Below the pieces are notes generated by a model, which saw only the letters and a program-made list of their open reading frames with translations, was not told the origin of the DNA and searched no databases. A stretch of DNA of 64,000 bases from an uncultured Fluviicola sp. (GTDB lineage Bacteria; Bacteroidota; Bacteroidia; Flavobacteriales_D; Crocinitomicaceae): positions 62,001 to 126,000 of the forward strand of contig CAJVYC010000002.1 in NCBI GenBank assembly GCA_913009205.1. The letters are read 5' to 3'. Position 1 is the stretch's first letter. Each line of letters begins with the position of its first letter. Below are positions 26,130 through 33,571 of the stretch, one piece after another. The position numbers and the translations under genes are program-made.

Positions 26130-27245
26130 ATGGGCGATTTCATAGTATCAGCACGGAAATATAGACCGAAAACCTTCGACACTGTCGTGGGCCAAAAATC
26201 TATTACCTCAACGTTGAGAAATGCGATCAAAAATGACCATTTGGCTCAGGCGTTTTTGTTCTGTGGATCAAGAGGAGTAGGTAAAACATCGACTGCGAGA
26301 ATCTTAGCTAAGACGATCAATTGTTTTGACAAATCGGATTCAATTGAGGCGTGTGACAAATGTGATTCATGCGAATCTTTTAATTCTGGGGCATCATTGA
26401 ATGTCTATGAATTGGATGCTGCATCGAACAACTCGGTTGAAGATATCAGAAGTTTGATTGATCAAGTGCGCATAGCGCCGCAACTCGGAACTCACAAAGT
26501 ATATATCATTGATGAGGTTCACATGCTTTCGACGAGTGCATTTAATGCGTTTCTGAAAACACTTGAAGAGCCACCGAAGCATGCCATTTTCATTTTGGCT
26601 ACAACGGAGAAGCACAAAATAATTCCTACTATATTATCCCGTTGTCAAATATTTGATTTCAACAGAATTAAGGTTAAAGACATCGCTGATCATTTGGCTA
26701 ACATAGCTGAGAAAGAAGGTGTGACCGCAGAAAAAGAAGCTTTGCACATAATTGCGCAAAAAGCCGATGGAGCATTAAGAGATGCACTGTCCATTTTTGA
26801 TCAAGTTGTGACCTTCTCTGGAAACAATGTTACGTACCAGAGCGTAATTGAGAATTTGAATATTTTAGATTATGATTACTTTTTCAGAATTATAGATTGC
26901 TCTTTAAAAGAAGACATTCCTGCGTCGCTCTTGTTGTTGAATGACATTTTGGAAAAAGGCTTTGATCAACACAACTTTATTGTTGGATTGGCTGATCACT
27001 ATAGAAACCTACTCGTTTGTAAAGATGTTCGAACTGCCGATTTGCTCGAAGTTGGAGAAGCTATTCAAAGCAAGTTTGTTGAGCAATCTAAAGCAATCGA
27101 TGCGAACCATATCATTCGTGCGCTGGGAGTTCTAAGTAGAGCAGATGTTGAATTTAAAGTCTCAAAAAATCAGCGATTACTGGTCGAAATGGCTCTTATG
27201 CAACTGTGTTCCATTTCTAAGGAGCTCGAAAAAAAAAACGATTAA
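26130..27245 (+). CDS. dnaX: DNA polymerase III subunit gamma (and N-terminal part of tau)
   Basis: 371 aa zero-frame product starting MGDFIVSARKYRPKTFDTVVGQ; the TTG three codons upstream lies in the promoter. AAA+ clamp-loader ATPase: Walker A GSRGVGKT (46-53), zinc module with Cys65, 75, 78 and 81, Walker B IIDEV (126-130), SRC arginine-finger motif (170-172). It ends right after domain III with ...EKKND at TAA 27243-27245, just past a run of ten As (27229-27238). The -1 frame continues as the tau-specific C-terminus. The zero-frame product alone would be a complete gamma-type subunit. Confidence 0.95.
   Translation: MGDFIVSARKYRPKTFDTVVGQKSITSTLRNAIKNDHLAQAFLFCGSRGVGKTSTARILAKTINCFDKSDSIEACDKCDSCESFNSGASLNVYELDAASNNSVEDIRSLIDQVRIAPQLGTHKVYIIDEVHMLSTSAFNAFLKTLEEPPKHAIFILATTEKHKIIPTILSRCQIFDFNRIKVKDIADHLANIAEKEGVTAEKEALHIIAQKADGALRDALSIFDQVVTFSGNNVTYQSVIENLNILDYDYFFRIIDCSLKEDIPASLLLLNDILEKGFDQHNFIVGLADHYRNLLVCKDVRTADLLEVGEAIQSKFVEQSKAIDANHIIRALGVLSRADVEFKVSKNQRLLVEMALMQLCSISKELEKKND
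27219..27245 (+). promoter_or_regulatory. Likely programmed -1 frameshift / slippage site in dnaX
   Basis: Ten As (27229-27238) sit before CGATTAA; zero-frame codons are GAA AAA AAA AAC GAT TAA, which includes the canonical -1 heptamer A AAA AAC. The -1 frame has a stop at 27218-27220, so the shift must fall within 27221-27242. A Shine-Dalgarno-like AAGGAG (27219-27224) lies 8 bases before the heptamer, like the stimulator in E. coli dnaX. A weak 5-bp hairpin TTAAC/GTTAA follows. Adding one A to the mRNA (transcriptional slippage, as in Thermus) gives the same result. Confidence 0.7.
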
Positions 27246-27259
27246 CGGACCTGGTTAAA

Positions 27260-27856
27260 GTGATTCCTTTTCCGGAGCAAGGATTAAGAGATCGCGCTAC
27301 TAAAAAAGTGGAGAAACCTGTTGTTAAAAAATCTATTAAGCCTCCTATTGAAGATAAAAAACCAAAAGTTATGTCAACGACTTCTGGTAAATTAAAATCT
27401 TCCAATCTTTCAATCAAAAAATTGATGGACGCAGATGCTGTAGTATCGATTGGACAAACAATGGACATCGAGAACATGCCAATGAACGATTATTCGTTCG
27501 ATGACTTCAAAATGGCCTGGAGAAGGTTCGCTTTCCAAATGAAAGAAAAGCACAAGGAAACGTTTTACAATGCGCTGATCAAAAGAGATCCGGTTGTAAG
27601 AACGACTGAGCTTTATATTCTTGAAGTAGACAATGCAGTGCAAGTGGATTACATTTTCCCAATGCTCGGTGACCTTGTTGGATATGTTCGTGCATCGGTT
27701 AAAAACTACGCGTTTAACATCCAAATTGAAGTGACTAGTAACCCTGAGGAAGAGGTGAAATATCTAACTGGAAAAGACAAATTTGCATCACTTGCGAGAA
27801 AAAACCCTAACTTACATACATTAAAGAACACGTTTAATCTGGATATTGAATTCTAA
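27260..27856 (+). CDS. dnaX: tau-specific C-terminal part of DnaX, in the -1 frame
   Basis: 198 codons if counted from the GTG at 27260, but the frame is open back to 27221 and reads KKKRLTDLVKV before it. A Lys/Pro-rich linker is followed by a folded domain (YSFDDFKMAWRRFAFQMKEKH ... VDYIFPMLGDLVGYVRASVKN) like the C-terminal domain of Bacteroidota DnaX, where the gene is usually one frame of about 600 codons. A -1 shift at the A10 run gives a tau of about 575 aa. There is no separate promoter or convincing start for an independent protein. Confidence 0.75.
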   Translation: MIPFPEQGLRDRATKKVEKPVVKKSIKPPIEDKKPKVMSTTSGKLKSSNLSIKKLMDADAVVSIGQTMDIENMPMNDYSFDDFKMAWRRFAFQMKEKHKETFYNALIKRDPVVRTTELYILEVDNAVQVDYIFPMLGDLVGYVRASVKNYAFNIQIEVTSNPEEEVKYLTGKDKFASLARKNPNLHTLKNTFNLDIEF

Positions 27857-27893
27857 AAAGCATATCCTTTGTGTTATCAGTATAAAATAAATA

Positions 27894-28631
27894 ATGGAAA
27901 AAGATAAAAAACTAGCCGTCCTAATTGACGGTGATAATATACCTTCAAAATATATTAAAGAAATGATGGAAGAGATTGCCAAATACGGTAATCCAACCAT
28001 AAAAAGAATCTACGGCGATTGGACAAAACCTCAACTTTCTAAATGGAAAAAGCTTCTATTAGAAAACGCCATAACACCAATTCAACAATACAATTATACA
28101 ACTGGAAAAAATTCTACCGATTCAGGAATGATCATCGATGCGATGGATATTTTGTATTCAGACAAAGTGGATGGTTTCTGCATAGCATCTAGCGATAGTG
28201 ACTTTACGCGTCTTGCAACTCGAATTAGAGAAACGGGATTGAGTGTGATTGGAATTGGAGAAAAGAAAACTCCAGATCCGTTCATTGTTGCTTGCGACAA
28301 GTTCATCTATTTAGAGATTTTGCGAGCAAGTGAAAAAGACGATGAGTCAACACCCGAGCAACGAGAGAAAAAGAAATCGGTGGATACGGTAACCCCAAAA
28401 GTTATCAAGTTAATAACGCAAACTGTCAGCGATTTGGCCGATGATGAGGGCTGGGCTTTCTTAGGAGATGTTGGAAGTTTAATTCAGAAAAAACAACCGA
28501 ATTTTGATTCGAGAAACTATGGTTTTGAAAAACTTACGCCTTTGATTAAATCGACTGGAAAGTTTGAAATTGATCAAAGAGATAGTGGAAAAGGAAGGTA
28601 TAAGTTGATTTATATTCGTAGAATGAACTAG
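27894..28631 (+). CDS. NYN-domain nuclease-like protein with C-terminal LOTUS/OST-HTH domain
   Basis: 245 aa. NYN (PIN-like) domain at about 5-145 with the acidic residues LIDGDN (D12, D14), TDSGMIIDAMD (D76, D82) and ASSDSDF (D101, D103) that bind metal in this fold. A charged linker (145-165) leads to an OST-HTH/LOTUS-type winged helix at 168-243 (GWAFLGDVGSLIQKKQPNFD), thought to bind RNA. LabA/DUF88-like; likely an RNA-processing nuclease, target unknown. It follows dnaX by 37 bases and ends in a terminator. Confidence 0.88.
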   Translation: MEKDKKLAVLIDGDNIPSKYIKEMMEEIAKYGNPTIKRIYGDWTKPQLSKWKKLLLENAITPIQQYNYTTGKNSTDSGMIIDAMDILYSDKVDGFCIASSDSDFTRLATRIRETGLSVIGIGEKKTPDPFIVACDKFIYLEILRASEKDDESTPEQREKKKSVDTVTPKVIKLITQTVSDLADDEGWAFLGDVGSLIQKKQPNFDSRNYGFEKLTPLIKSTGKFEIDQRDSGKGRYKLIYIRRMN

Positions 28632-28662
28632 TTAGTTTATAATCACCGAACAAAAATTAATC

Positions 28663-28695
28663 AATGGAAGTGCAGAAATGTTCTTCCATTTTTTT
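28663..28695 (+). terminator. Rho-independent terminator after the NYN gene
   Basis: AATGGAAG (28663-28670) pairs with CTTCCATT (28683-28690), loop of 12, seven Ts from 28689. Confidence 0.85.
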
Positions 28696-28774
28696 GCTTT
28701 GTAGAGGTTACTCAGAAATAAATAGACGACGTATCGAAACGTTGGTGAAGGGTAATCAGAATAGCTTCAGACCC

Positions 28775-30847
28775 CTATAACTTCATTCGCAGCTGAATCG
28801 TTACATCCGTTTTCGTATTTCCTATAATTTCTTCCGCTCCAGATCCCAAAGACGTTCTGTTTGCGAAAATACTCACACCGTATCTTACCCAAAGGTCGAA
28901 TTTGCGCAGGAAGGTATAGCGAATCAGCGCATAAGCGCGACTTCCTTTGTAGTAATATGCAGGAACAGAAAACACGTACAAGGCATTGCTTTCAAAAGTG
29001 TAAATTCGTGTATCATAGCTGTCTGTATCAAATAAAGCATAACGGAGCGCAATATCAATTGGAGATGATTTTGGTCTGTAAAGTAAATCTTGCGTAATGA
29101 TGATTCCGTTTTCAGCCGCATTGCTAGCTCGGTTGATCGTAACGTACTCTACCCTACTTTTTAATCTAAATGCTTCTGAAATCTTATAATTGAAATTGAT
29201 TCGGTAATTCCGTTGAAGTACATCTTCCAATCCTGTAATCGTTCCATCAGAATCACGGCTGTTCTTTTGACGCATTTGCTGTCTGAAACGGGTATAAATT
29301 TCCAATGAGCGACTTGGCTTATAAGAAGGTTGAATCATGATTTCATATCCATCAGATGGGCCATCTACTTGGAATTTCATCCATGGAAACTTGAAAACAT
29401 CCAGGTATGAATTAATTGAGAAATCACGTGACAAGTTCAATTTCAAACCAGCGTAAAGACCTCTTTCATTTTGTGTTCGACTTCCTTCCGCGAAACCTGC
29501 GTTGTAGAACGTTTGATAGGCTCGGTCGTAATCTCTGGCCACAATTGCCATTGAAACTCTTTTGTCTAAAGAAAATAAAATACCGCTCAAAACCGCCGTC
29601 TTACCTGAATAACCTGTTCTCGAAATTTCACCAAAGAAGTTGAAATTCTTAACGACAAAACTATAATCTGCACTTAATGCAACTGAATTTTTACCTCTGA
29701 AATCAAACTGATTGTAAGGTTGGATGTCTTTTATGAATTCCGAATTGTATCCCTGAGAAACGGCTGCAACTCCAACCTGAAAATTCCGCTTCGCATACTG
29801 GAAATTAGCTCCATAAACATTTTCAATCAACGCATTTTTTCGCTCAATCTCTGAATTGGTTCTGTGAAATCCCGTTAGATTGATGCTCGAAACAAATTCT
29901 TGATCTTCAAGCAAAGAATCGACAACTACGGATGCATCCACCGCTTTTCGAGAACCAAATGCCGTCAAGGAGAAGTCACCAACTCCCAAAACAACCGCAG
30001 CGCCTCTAAGAAAACGCGTTTCATCTACAGAAGTATAGGCCCGAAGTGGGTTCGCAGATTTCTTTACATTAGTGACATCCGCTGATTTACCAAAAGCATA
30101 ACCCGACCAAAAATTCAAACCTTGCCCAATTTGTACTTGGTAATCACCGAGCGCAACTGATTTCACATACTTACCACCTTTGTAAAAGGCGTGGGCCGAA
30201 TAAAAATCGAATCCATACTTTTGTTTCCCCTTGAAGAATTGCTCTCCGGGATCTTTCTCCGCCGTAATTCCAACACTTAAATTTGTTCTATAGCTAAACC
30301 TTAATCTTGTATAATAACGAGCGGAATTACCATAGTAATACGAATTGCTGTTTTCTAATATTGAATCTACTACATCATCATAGCCTGACTTATTCTCAAG
30401 AATATTCTGATAGCGAAGGTATACTTCAAACTTCCCATTCTTAAATGCTTCATTTAATCCGACGTGCAATTGATCCAGCTTGTCGTCCACTCGAATAAAT
30501 GGAAGAACCATTTTTATTGTGGACATGTCCCAATATTCCAAACTCTGCAATTCATACTGAGAGATTAATTTCCCAAACAACTTGATATGCAATTGAAGGT
30601 CGTTAATTTGAATATCCGATAATATCCAGAGATCTCGCAACTGATCGGATGTTGCACTGTTAAGGTTCAACGGATGCTCGTAATAGAAATTCAACTGCTC
30701 AACAACGTTGGTCAAGTCGATGTTTTCGTCTTCCAGCTGTTCTGAGATAAACTCAACTCTTTGTTGAATAACTTCATCTTTATCTTGCGCCAAGGACATC
30801 CCTGAAACAAGGAGAAATAAAGAGGCTGTATAGAGTTTTAAGCGCAA
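28775..30847 (-). CDS. Helix-hairpin-helix outer-membrane barrel protein
   Basis: 690 aa. Signal peptide MRLKLYTASLFLLVSGMSLAQ from a TTG start that directly follows the TAA of the preceding gene (TAATTG). Residues about 50-120 contain ComEA-like helix-hairpin-helix units (NLNSATSDQLRDLWILSDIQINDLQLHIKLFGKLIS); the remaining part is beta-strand-rich, as in an outer-membrane barrel. Such secreted HHH-barrel proteins are widespread in Bacteroidota with no assigned role; the HHH may bind DNA or only be a structural unit. Last gene of a three-gene minus-strand operon. Confidence 0.8.
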   Translation of the reverse strand: MRLKLYTASLFLLVSGMSLAQDKDEVIQQRVEFISEQLEDENIDLTNVVEQLNFYYEHPLNLNSATSDQLRDLWILSDIQINDLQLHIKLFGKLISQYELQSLEYWDMSTIKMVLPFIRVDDKLDQLHVGLNEAFKNGKFEVYLRYQNILENKSGYDDVVDSILENSNSYYYGNSARYYTRLRFSYRTNLSVGITAEKDPGEQFFKGKQKYGFDFYSAHAFYKGGKYVKSVALGDYQVQIGQGLNFWSGYAFGKSADVTNVKKSANPLRAYTSVDETRFLRGAAVVLGVGDFSLTAFGSRKAVDASVVVDSLLEDQEFVSSINLTGFHRTNSEIERKNALIENVYGANFQYAKRNFQVGVAAVSQGYNSEFIKDIQPYNQFDFRGKNSVALSADYSFVVKNFNFFGEISRTGYSGKTAVLSGILFSLDKRVSMAIVARDYDRAYQTFYNAGFAEGSRTQNERGLYAGLKLNLSRDFSINSYLDVFKFPWMKFQVDGPSDGYEIMIQPSYKPSRSLEIYTRFRQQMRQKNSRDSDGTITGLEDVLQRNYRINFNYKISEAFRLKSRVEYVTINRASNAAENGIIITQDLLYRPKSSPIDIALRYALFDTDSYDTRIYTFESNALYVFSVPAYYYKGSRAYALIRYTFLRKFDLWVRYGVSIFANRTSLGSGAEEIIGNTKTDVTIQLRMKL

Positions 30848-31660
30848 TTATTTTGATTGGAAAACAAATGAAAAATGTGGAGACCAACCTAAAACCTGAT
30901 GGTAAGCGCTTCCAAGACTGAGCTGAATTTCTTTGAATTGATAACCGAATCCTAAAGTCAATTCTACTGGCCCAGTTGCAAACCCACCACGAACAAAGAA
31001 ATTTTCGATCACTTGATATTCCAGCCCAGTTCTAAATCGAATTGGATTGTCAAGGTCTTTTTCAAATTCTGCTGAAAGCATTACTTTTTCAGAGAAGGTA
31101 TACGACGTTCCAATTCGCATGATTGTCGAAAATCTATCGTCTTGAAAATCGGATAATTTCGAACGTCCTAAATTGAAGATTGCAATTCCAACTTTCCAAT
31201 TATCCGTTACCTTTCCATAAACGCCAACTTCAGCAGTCATTGAATTTACGCTTCCATAATTCTGCGCAAGTCGCAATCCTTGATAATTCAATTGAACTCC
31301 AGCGTAGAATTTATCGGCAAGCTTCAAGCTGTATCCTAAACCTGCCTTGTACGATCTAAATTGATTGTAGCCATACAATTGACCGCCAAATGAAATAACC
31401 CCAATTTTCAATGGAATGGCCATGGCTATCCCTTGACTTTGAAGTTCTCTGAGTAAAAATCGATTTTCATACGAAATACCAACACTGATTTTCTCTACAT
31501 CCCCCAATGCTCCGGGATTGTTGTGGAATCCCCAAACATCATTGTTGCAAACCGATGCATTCGCCATGGACATCGATTTACCACCCGAAGTTACCCAGCC
31601 TTGGGCGAAAGAGAATTGGAACAAACCAATCAATAGACAACTTAAAAGTAACTTCATCAT
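30848..31660 (-). CDS. PorV/PorQ-like outer-membrane beta-barrel protein
   Basis: 270 aa with signal peptide (LLLSCLLIGLFQFSFAQ). The start GGKSMSMANASVCNNDVWGFHNNPGALG is the characteristic N-terminus of the FadL-like/PorV-PorQ family (UPF0164). PorV and PorQ are type IX secretion partners in Bacteroidota; a general family resemblance is what I can see, not an assignment to either. Sits between a lipoprotein gene (7 bases) and the HHH-barrel gene (no gap), so the three are co-transcribed. Confidence 0.7.
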   Translation of the reverse strand: MMKLLLSCLLIGLFQFSFAQGWVTSGGKSMSMANASVCNNDVWGFHNNPGALGDVEKISVGISYENRFLLRELQSQGIAMAIPLKIGVISFGGQLYGYNQFRSYKAGLGYSLKLADKFYAGVQLNYQGLRLAQNYGSVNSMTAEVGVYGKVTDNWKVGIAIFNLGRSKLSDFQDDRFSTIMRIGTSYTFSEKVMLSAEFEKDLDNPIRFRTGLEYQVIENFFVRGGFATGPVELTLGFGYQFKEIQLSLGSAYHQVLGWSPHFSFVFQSK

Positions 31661-31667
31661 TTCTTGA

Positions 31668-32024
31668 TCAATCTATCTTTGGGTTTAATGATTTTGTTGT
31701 TGAAATAATCCTTCTCTTCCAAAAAATGGCAGGATTTGCCATCATCTGCCGATAAGACATAAATGAAAACAGGGTCTCCTTCGTACCGAAATTCCTATTC
31801 AAGAATACCTCATCGCCAAGGTCTTTGTAATAGCGAACGGCATTCGGATGCGTGTAAGCGACATAACTAATTATAATACCTTCATTTATAGCTCCAATAT
31901 ATTCATTTTTGGATTGATTCAATGCTGACTCTTGAGTAGCATTCAATGAACACGATCCAATGATAAATAGGAGGATAAAAAAGTAGAAATATTTCACAGT
32001 ATGAATATAAGTAAAATTGAACAT
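31668..32024 (-). CDS. Small lipoprotein, first gene of the HHH-barrel operon
   Basis: 118 aa from the ATG at 32024; a GTG at 31997 (VKYFYFFILLFIIGSC) gives a more usual lipoprotein signal and may be the real start. Lipobox IGSC is clear. The mature part of about 90 residues has IISYVAYTHPNAVRYYKDLGDEVFLN and a basic C-terminus; I do not know the family. Co-transcribed with the two outer-membrane barrel genes downstream. Confidence 0.6.
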   Translation of the reverse strand: MFNFTYIHTVKYFYFFILLFIIGSCSLNATQESALNQSKNEYIGAINEGIIISYVAYTHPNAVRYYKDLGDEVFLNRNFGTKETLFSFMSYRQMMANPAIFWKRRIISTTKSLNPKID

Positions 32025-32194
32025 TGTCAAGTATTTTTTCGACTTTTCGAACGTTACCTAATTACCTTTGAGCAGGAATTCTCCACACCACTGATTTCAA
32101 AGCATTTCAATTTAATACAAATTAAATCTTGTGCAATACTTCAAAGTAAACAAAATAATATCCTTTTGACTCAGCAGTTAAAAATACTTCAAGC

Positions 32195-32232
32195 AAAAAA
32201 AAACGTCCAACCTGATTTCTCAAATTAGACGC
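32195..32232 (-). terminator. Rho-independent terminator for the 32.3-32.9 kb lipoprotein gene
   Basis: On the minus strand GCGTCTAA pairs with TTGGACGT (two wobble pairs; plus-strand arms 32225-32232 and 32203-32210), followed by nine Ts. It lies 24 bases beyond the stop codon. Confidence 0.7.
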
Positions 32233-32255
32233 TCATTTCTCGTTTTCCTTGGACT

Positions 32256-32942
32256 TTAATTCATAATATTAATCGCTATTTTTCTACTTTTATATTGAGC
32301 TGAAATACGACCTCCCGCTAGACCTGTTTCTGTTAAATAACTTGACACTTCTCTTTCAATTTGAATGTTCGCTGTTCCTACAACCAATCCATTCAATTTG
32401 AATTGATCCAAGATAACATGAGATGTTCCCGGGTTCGTGATTGTCCAAGTTTTAGATCCTGATTGTCCTGATCCATTTATAGTCACTTTAATCGTCTCTC
32501 CAGAAACCAAAGGAGCACCGACCCAAGGGAGAAAAAAGTTTCCGCTTCTACTGATACTGTTTACGCCAAATGGAATTTCAACTGAGTTCAAACCTGAAAC
32601 TTGATTTTCAAACTCTTTACTATCTGTATCAACGAATGAAAATGAACCTCCATTTAAATTACCTGAGCGGTTTAAAGAATAATGACCCATTGCATTTTTC
32701 CATGCAAGCCCTTCTCCATTAAAGTGAACTCGAGAAGGGTAAGACAATTCAATCTTTTTTCCGCCGCTATTGTCCAAACGAAACATCGCCGTCATACTTG
32801 ACATATTGACATTCGCGTCGTACGTGTAATCGTAGCTCGAATAAATTCTGTTTTGATCGATGTTTACAGATTCTTCTCTTTTACATGAAGGCAAGAAAAG
32901 AATTGACATCATAATAATTTGGAATGTAATTCTTCTTTTCAT
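32256..32942 (-). CDS. Lipoprotein of unknown function
   Basis: 228 aa. Signal FQIIMMSILFLPSC with lipobox LPSC (Cys20). The mature part is beta-rich with small polar residues (GGSFSFVDTDSKEFENQVSGLNSVEIPFGV, GQSGSKTWTITNPGTSHVILDQF), like an immunoglobulin-type sandwich. Not recognised. Own terminator downstream; single gene. Confidence 0.65.
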   Translation of the reverse strand: MKRRITFQIIMMSILFLPSCKREESVNIDQNRIYSSYDYTYDANVNMSSMTAMFRLDNSGGKKIELSYPSRVHFNGEGLAWKNAMGHYSLNRSGNLNGGSFSFVDTDSKEFENQVSGLNSVEIPFGVNSISRSGNFFLPWVGAPLVSGETIKVTINGSGQSGSKTWTITNPGTSHVILDQFKLNGLVVGTANIQIEREVSSYLTETGLAGGRISAQYKSRKIAINIMN

Positions 32943-33052
32943 AACTCTTGTTTTAAATTATTTAATCAAAGGATTTCAAAGAGTGTGCCAAAGTTGGAAA
33001 TGCCTTGCCCCCATCTTTCTCGCGAATTAAATTATGACTAACTTCGTTGCCC

Positions 33053-33571
33053 ATGAAGATAGTACTTGACAGGAAGAAAAACGTAAGAAAAATGACCATT
33101 GCTTTGCTCTTTGTATTGTTTCAATATGCGGTAGCGTTTTTACTTATGGCCGACAGCTACAAGAACGAGCAGGCTTTAATGGAGAACCTCGTTTATTTCG
33201 TCTTCATCATCCTTGGGGCGACCGTTGGCTTACTTTTGTTTTACCATTACTGGAAGATTAGAAAATACAAAGACGGCATCATTTCTTATGAAAACGGTGT
33301 TCTCAACGACCATTCAGCATGGCTCGGGAAAATTTACAATTTAAACGTTAAGGATATTCAATCCATTGCAAGATGGTCCAGGTCGAAACGAGTAAATGAG
33401 TACAAGTTGGTTGTGGGACCAGGGCACAAAGGCGGGAATCAAATTAAAAAATTAATGAAGCGCAGGTCTCTTTACATTAGGGATACGGTCGTTAATTCCG
33501 ATGCACTTTTGAAATTGGCGGAAATGATTGGAAATGATGTGGCGCAGCGAAATCAAAGTTCAACAACATAA
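33053..33571 (+). CDS. Small membrane protein, PH-like C-terminus, unknown function
   Basis: 172 aa from the ATG at 33053 (a TTG two codons upstream is less likely). Two membrane segments (about 16-36 and 46-66) are followed by a soluble domain of about 100 residues (YKDGIISYENGVLNDHSAWLG). This plan resembles PH-domain-like membrane proteins but I would not name it. Its end overlaps the convergent comEC stop by 19 bases. Confidence 0.6.
   Translation: MKIVLDRKKNVRKMTIALLFVLFQYAVAFLLMADSYKNEQALMENLVYFVFIILGATVGLLLFYHYWKIRKYKDGIISYENGVLNDHSAWLGKIYNLNVKDIQSIARWSRSKRVNEYKLVVGPGHKGGNQIKKLMKRRSLYIRDTVVNSDALLKLAEMIGNDVAQRNQSSTT

Noticed and set aside
27260-27856. Separate gene after dnaX
   Set aside because: Frame is open back into the A10 run, only GTG as start, and the sequence reads as the tau C-terminus; treated as part of dnaX.
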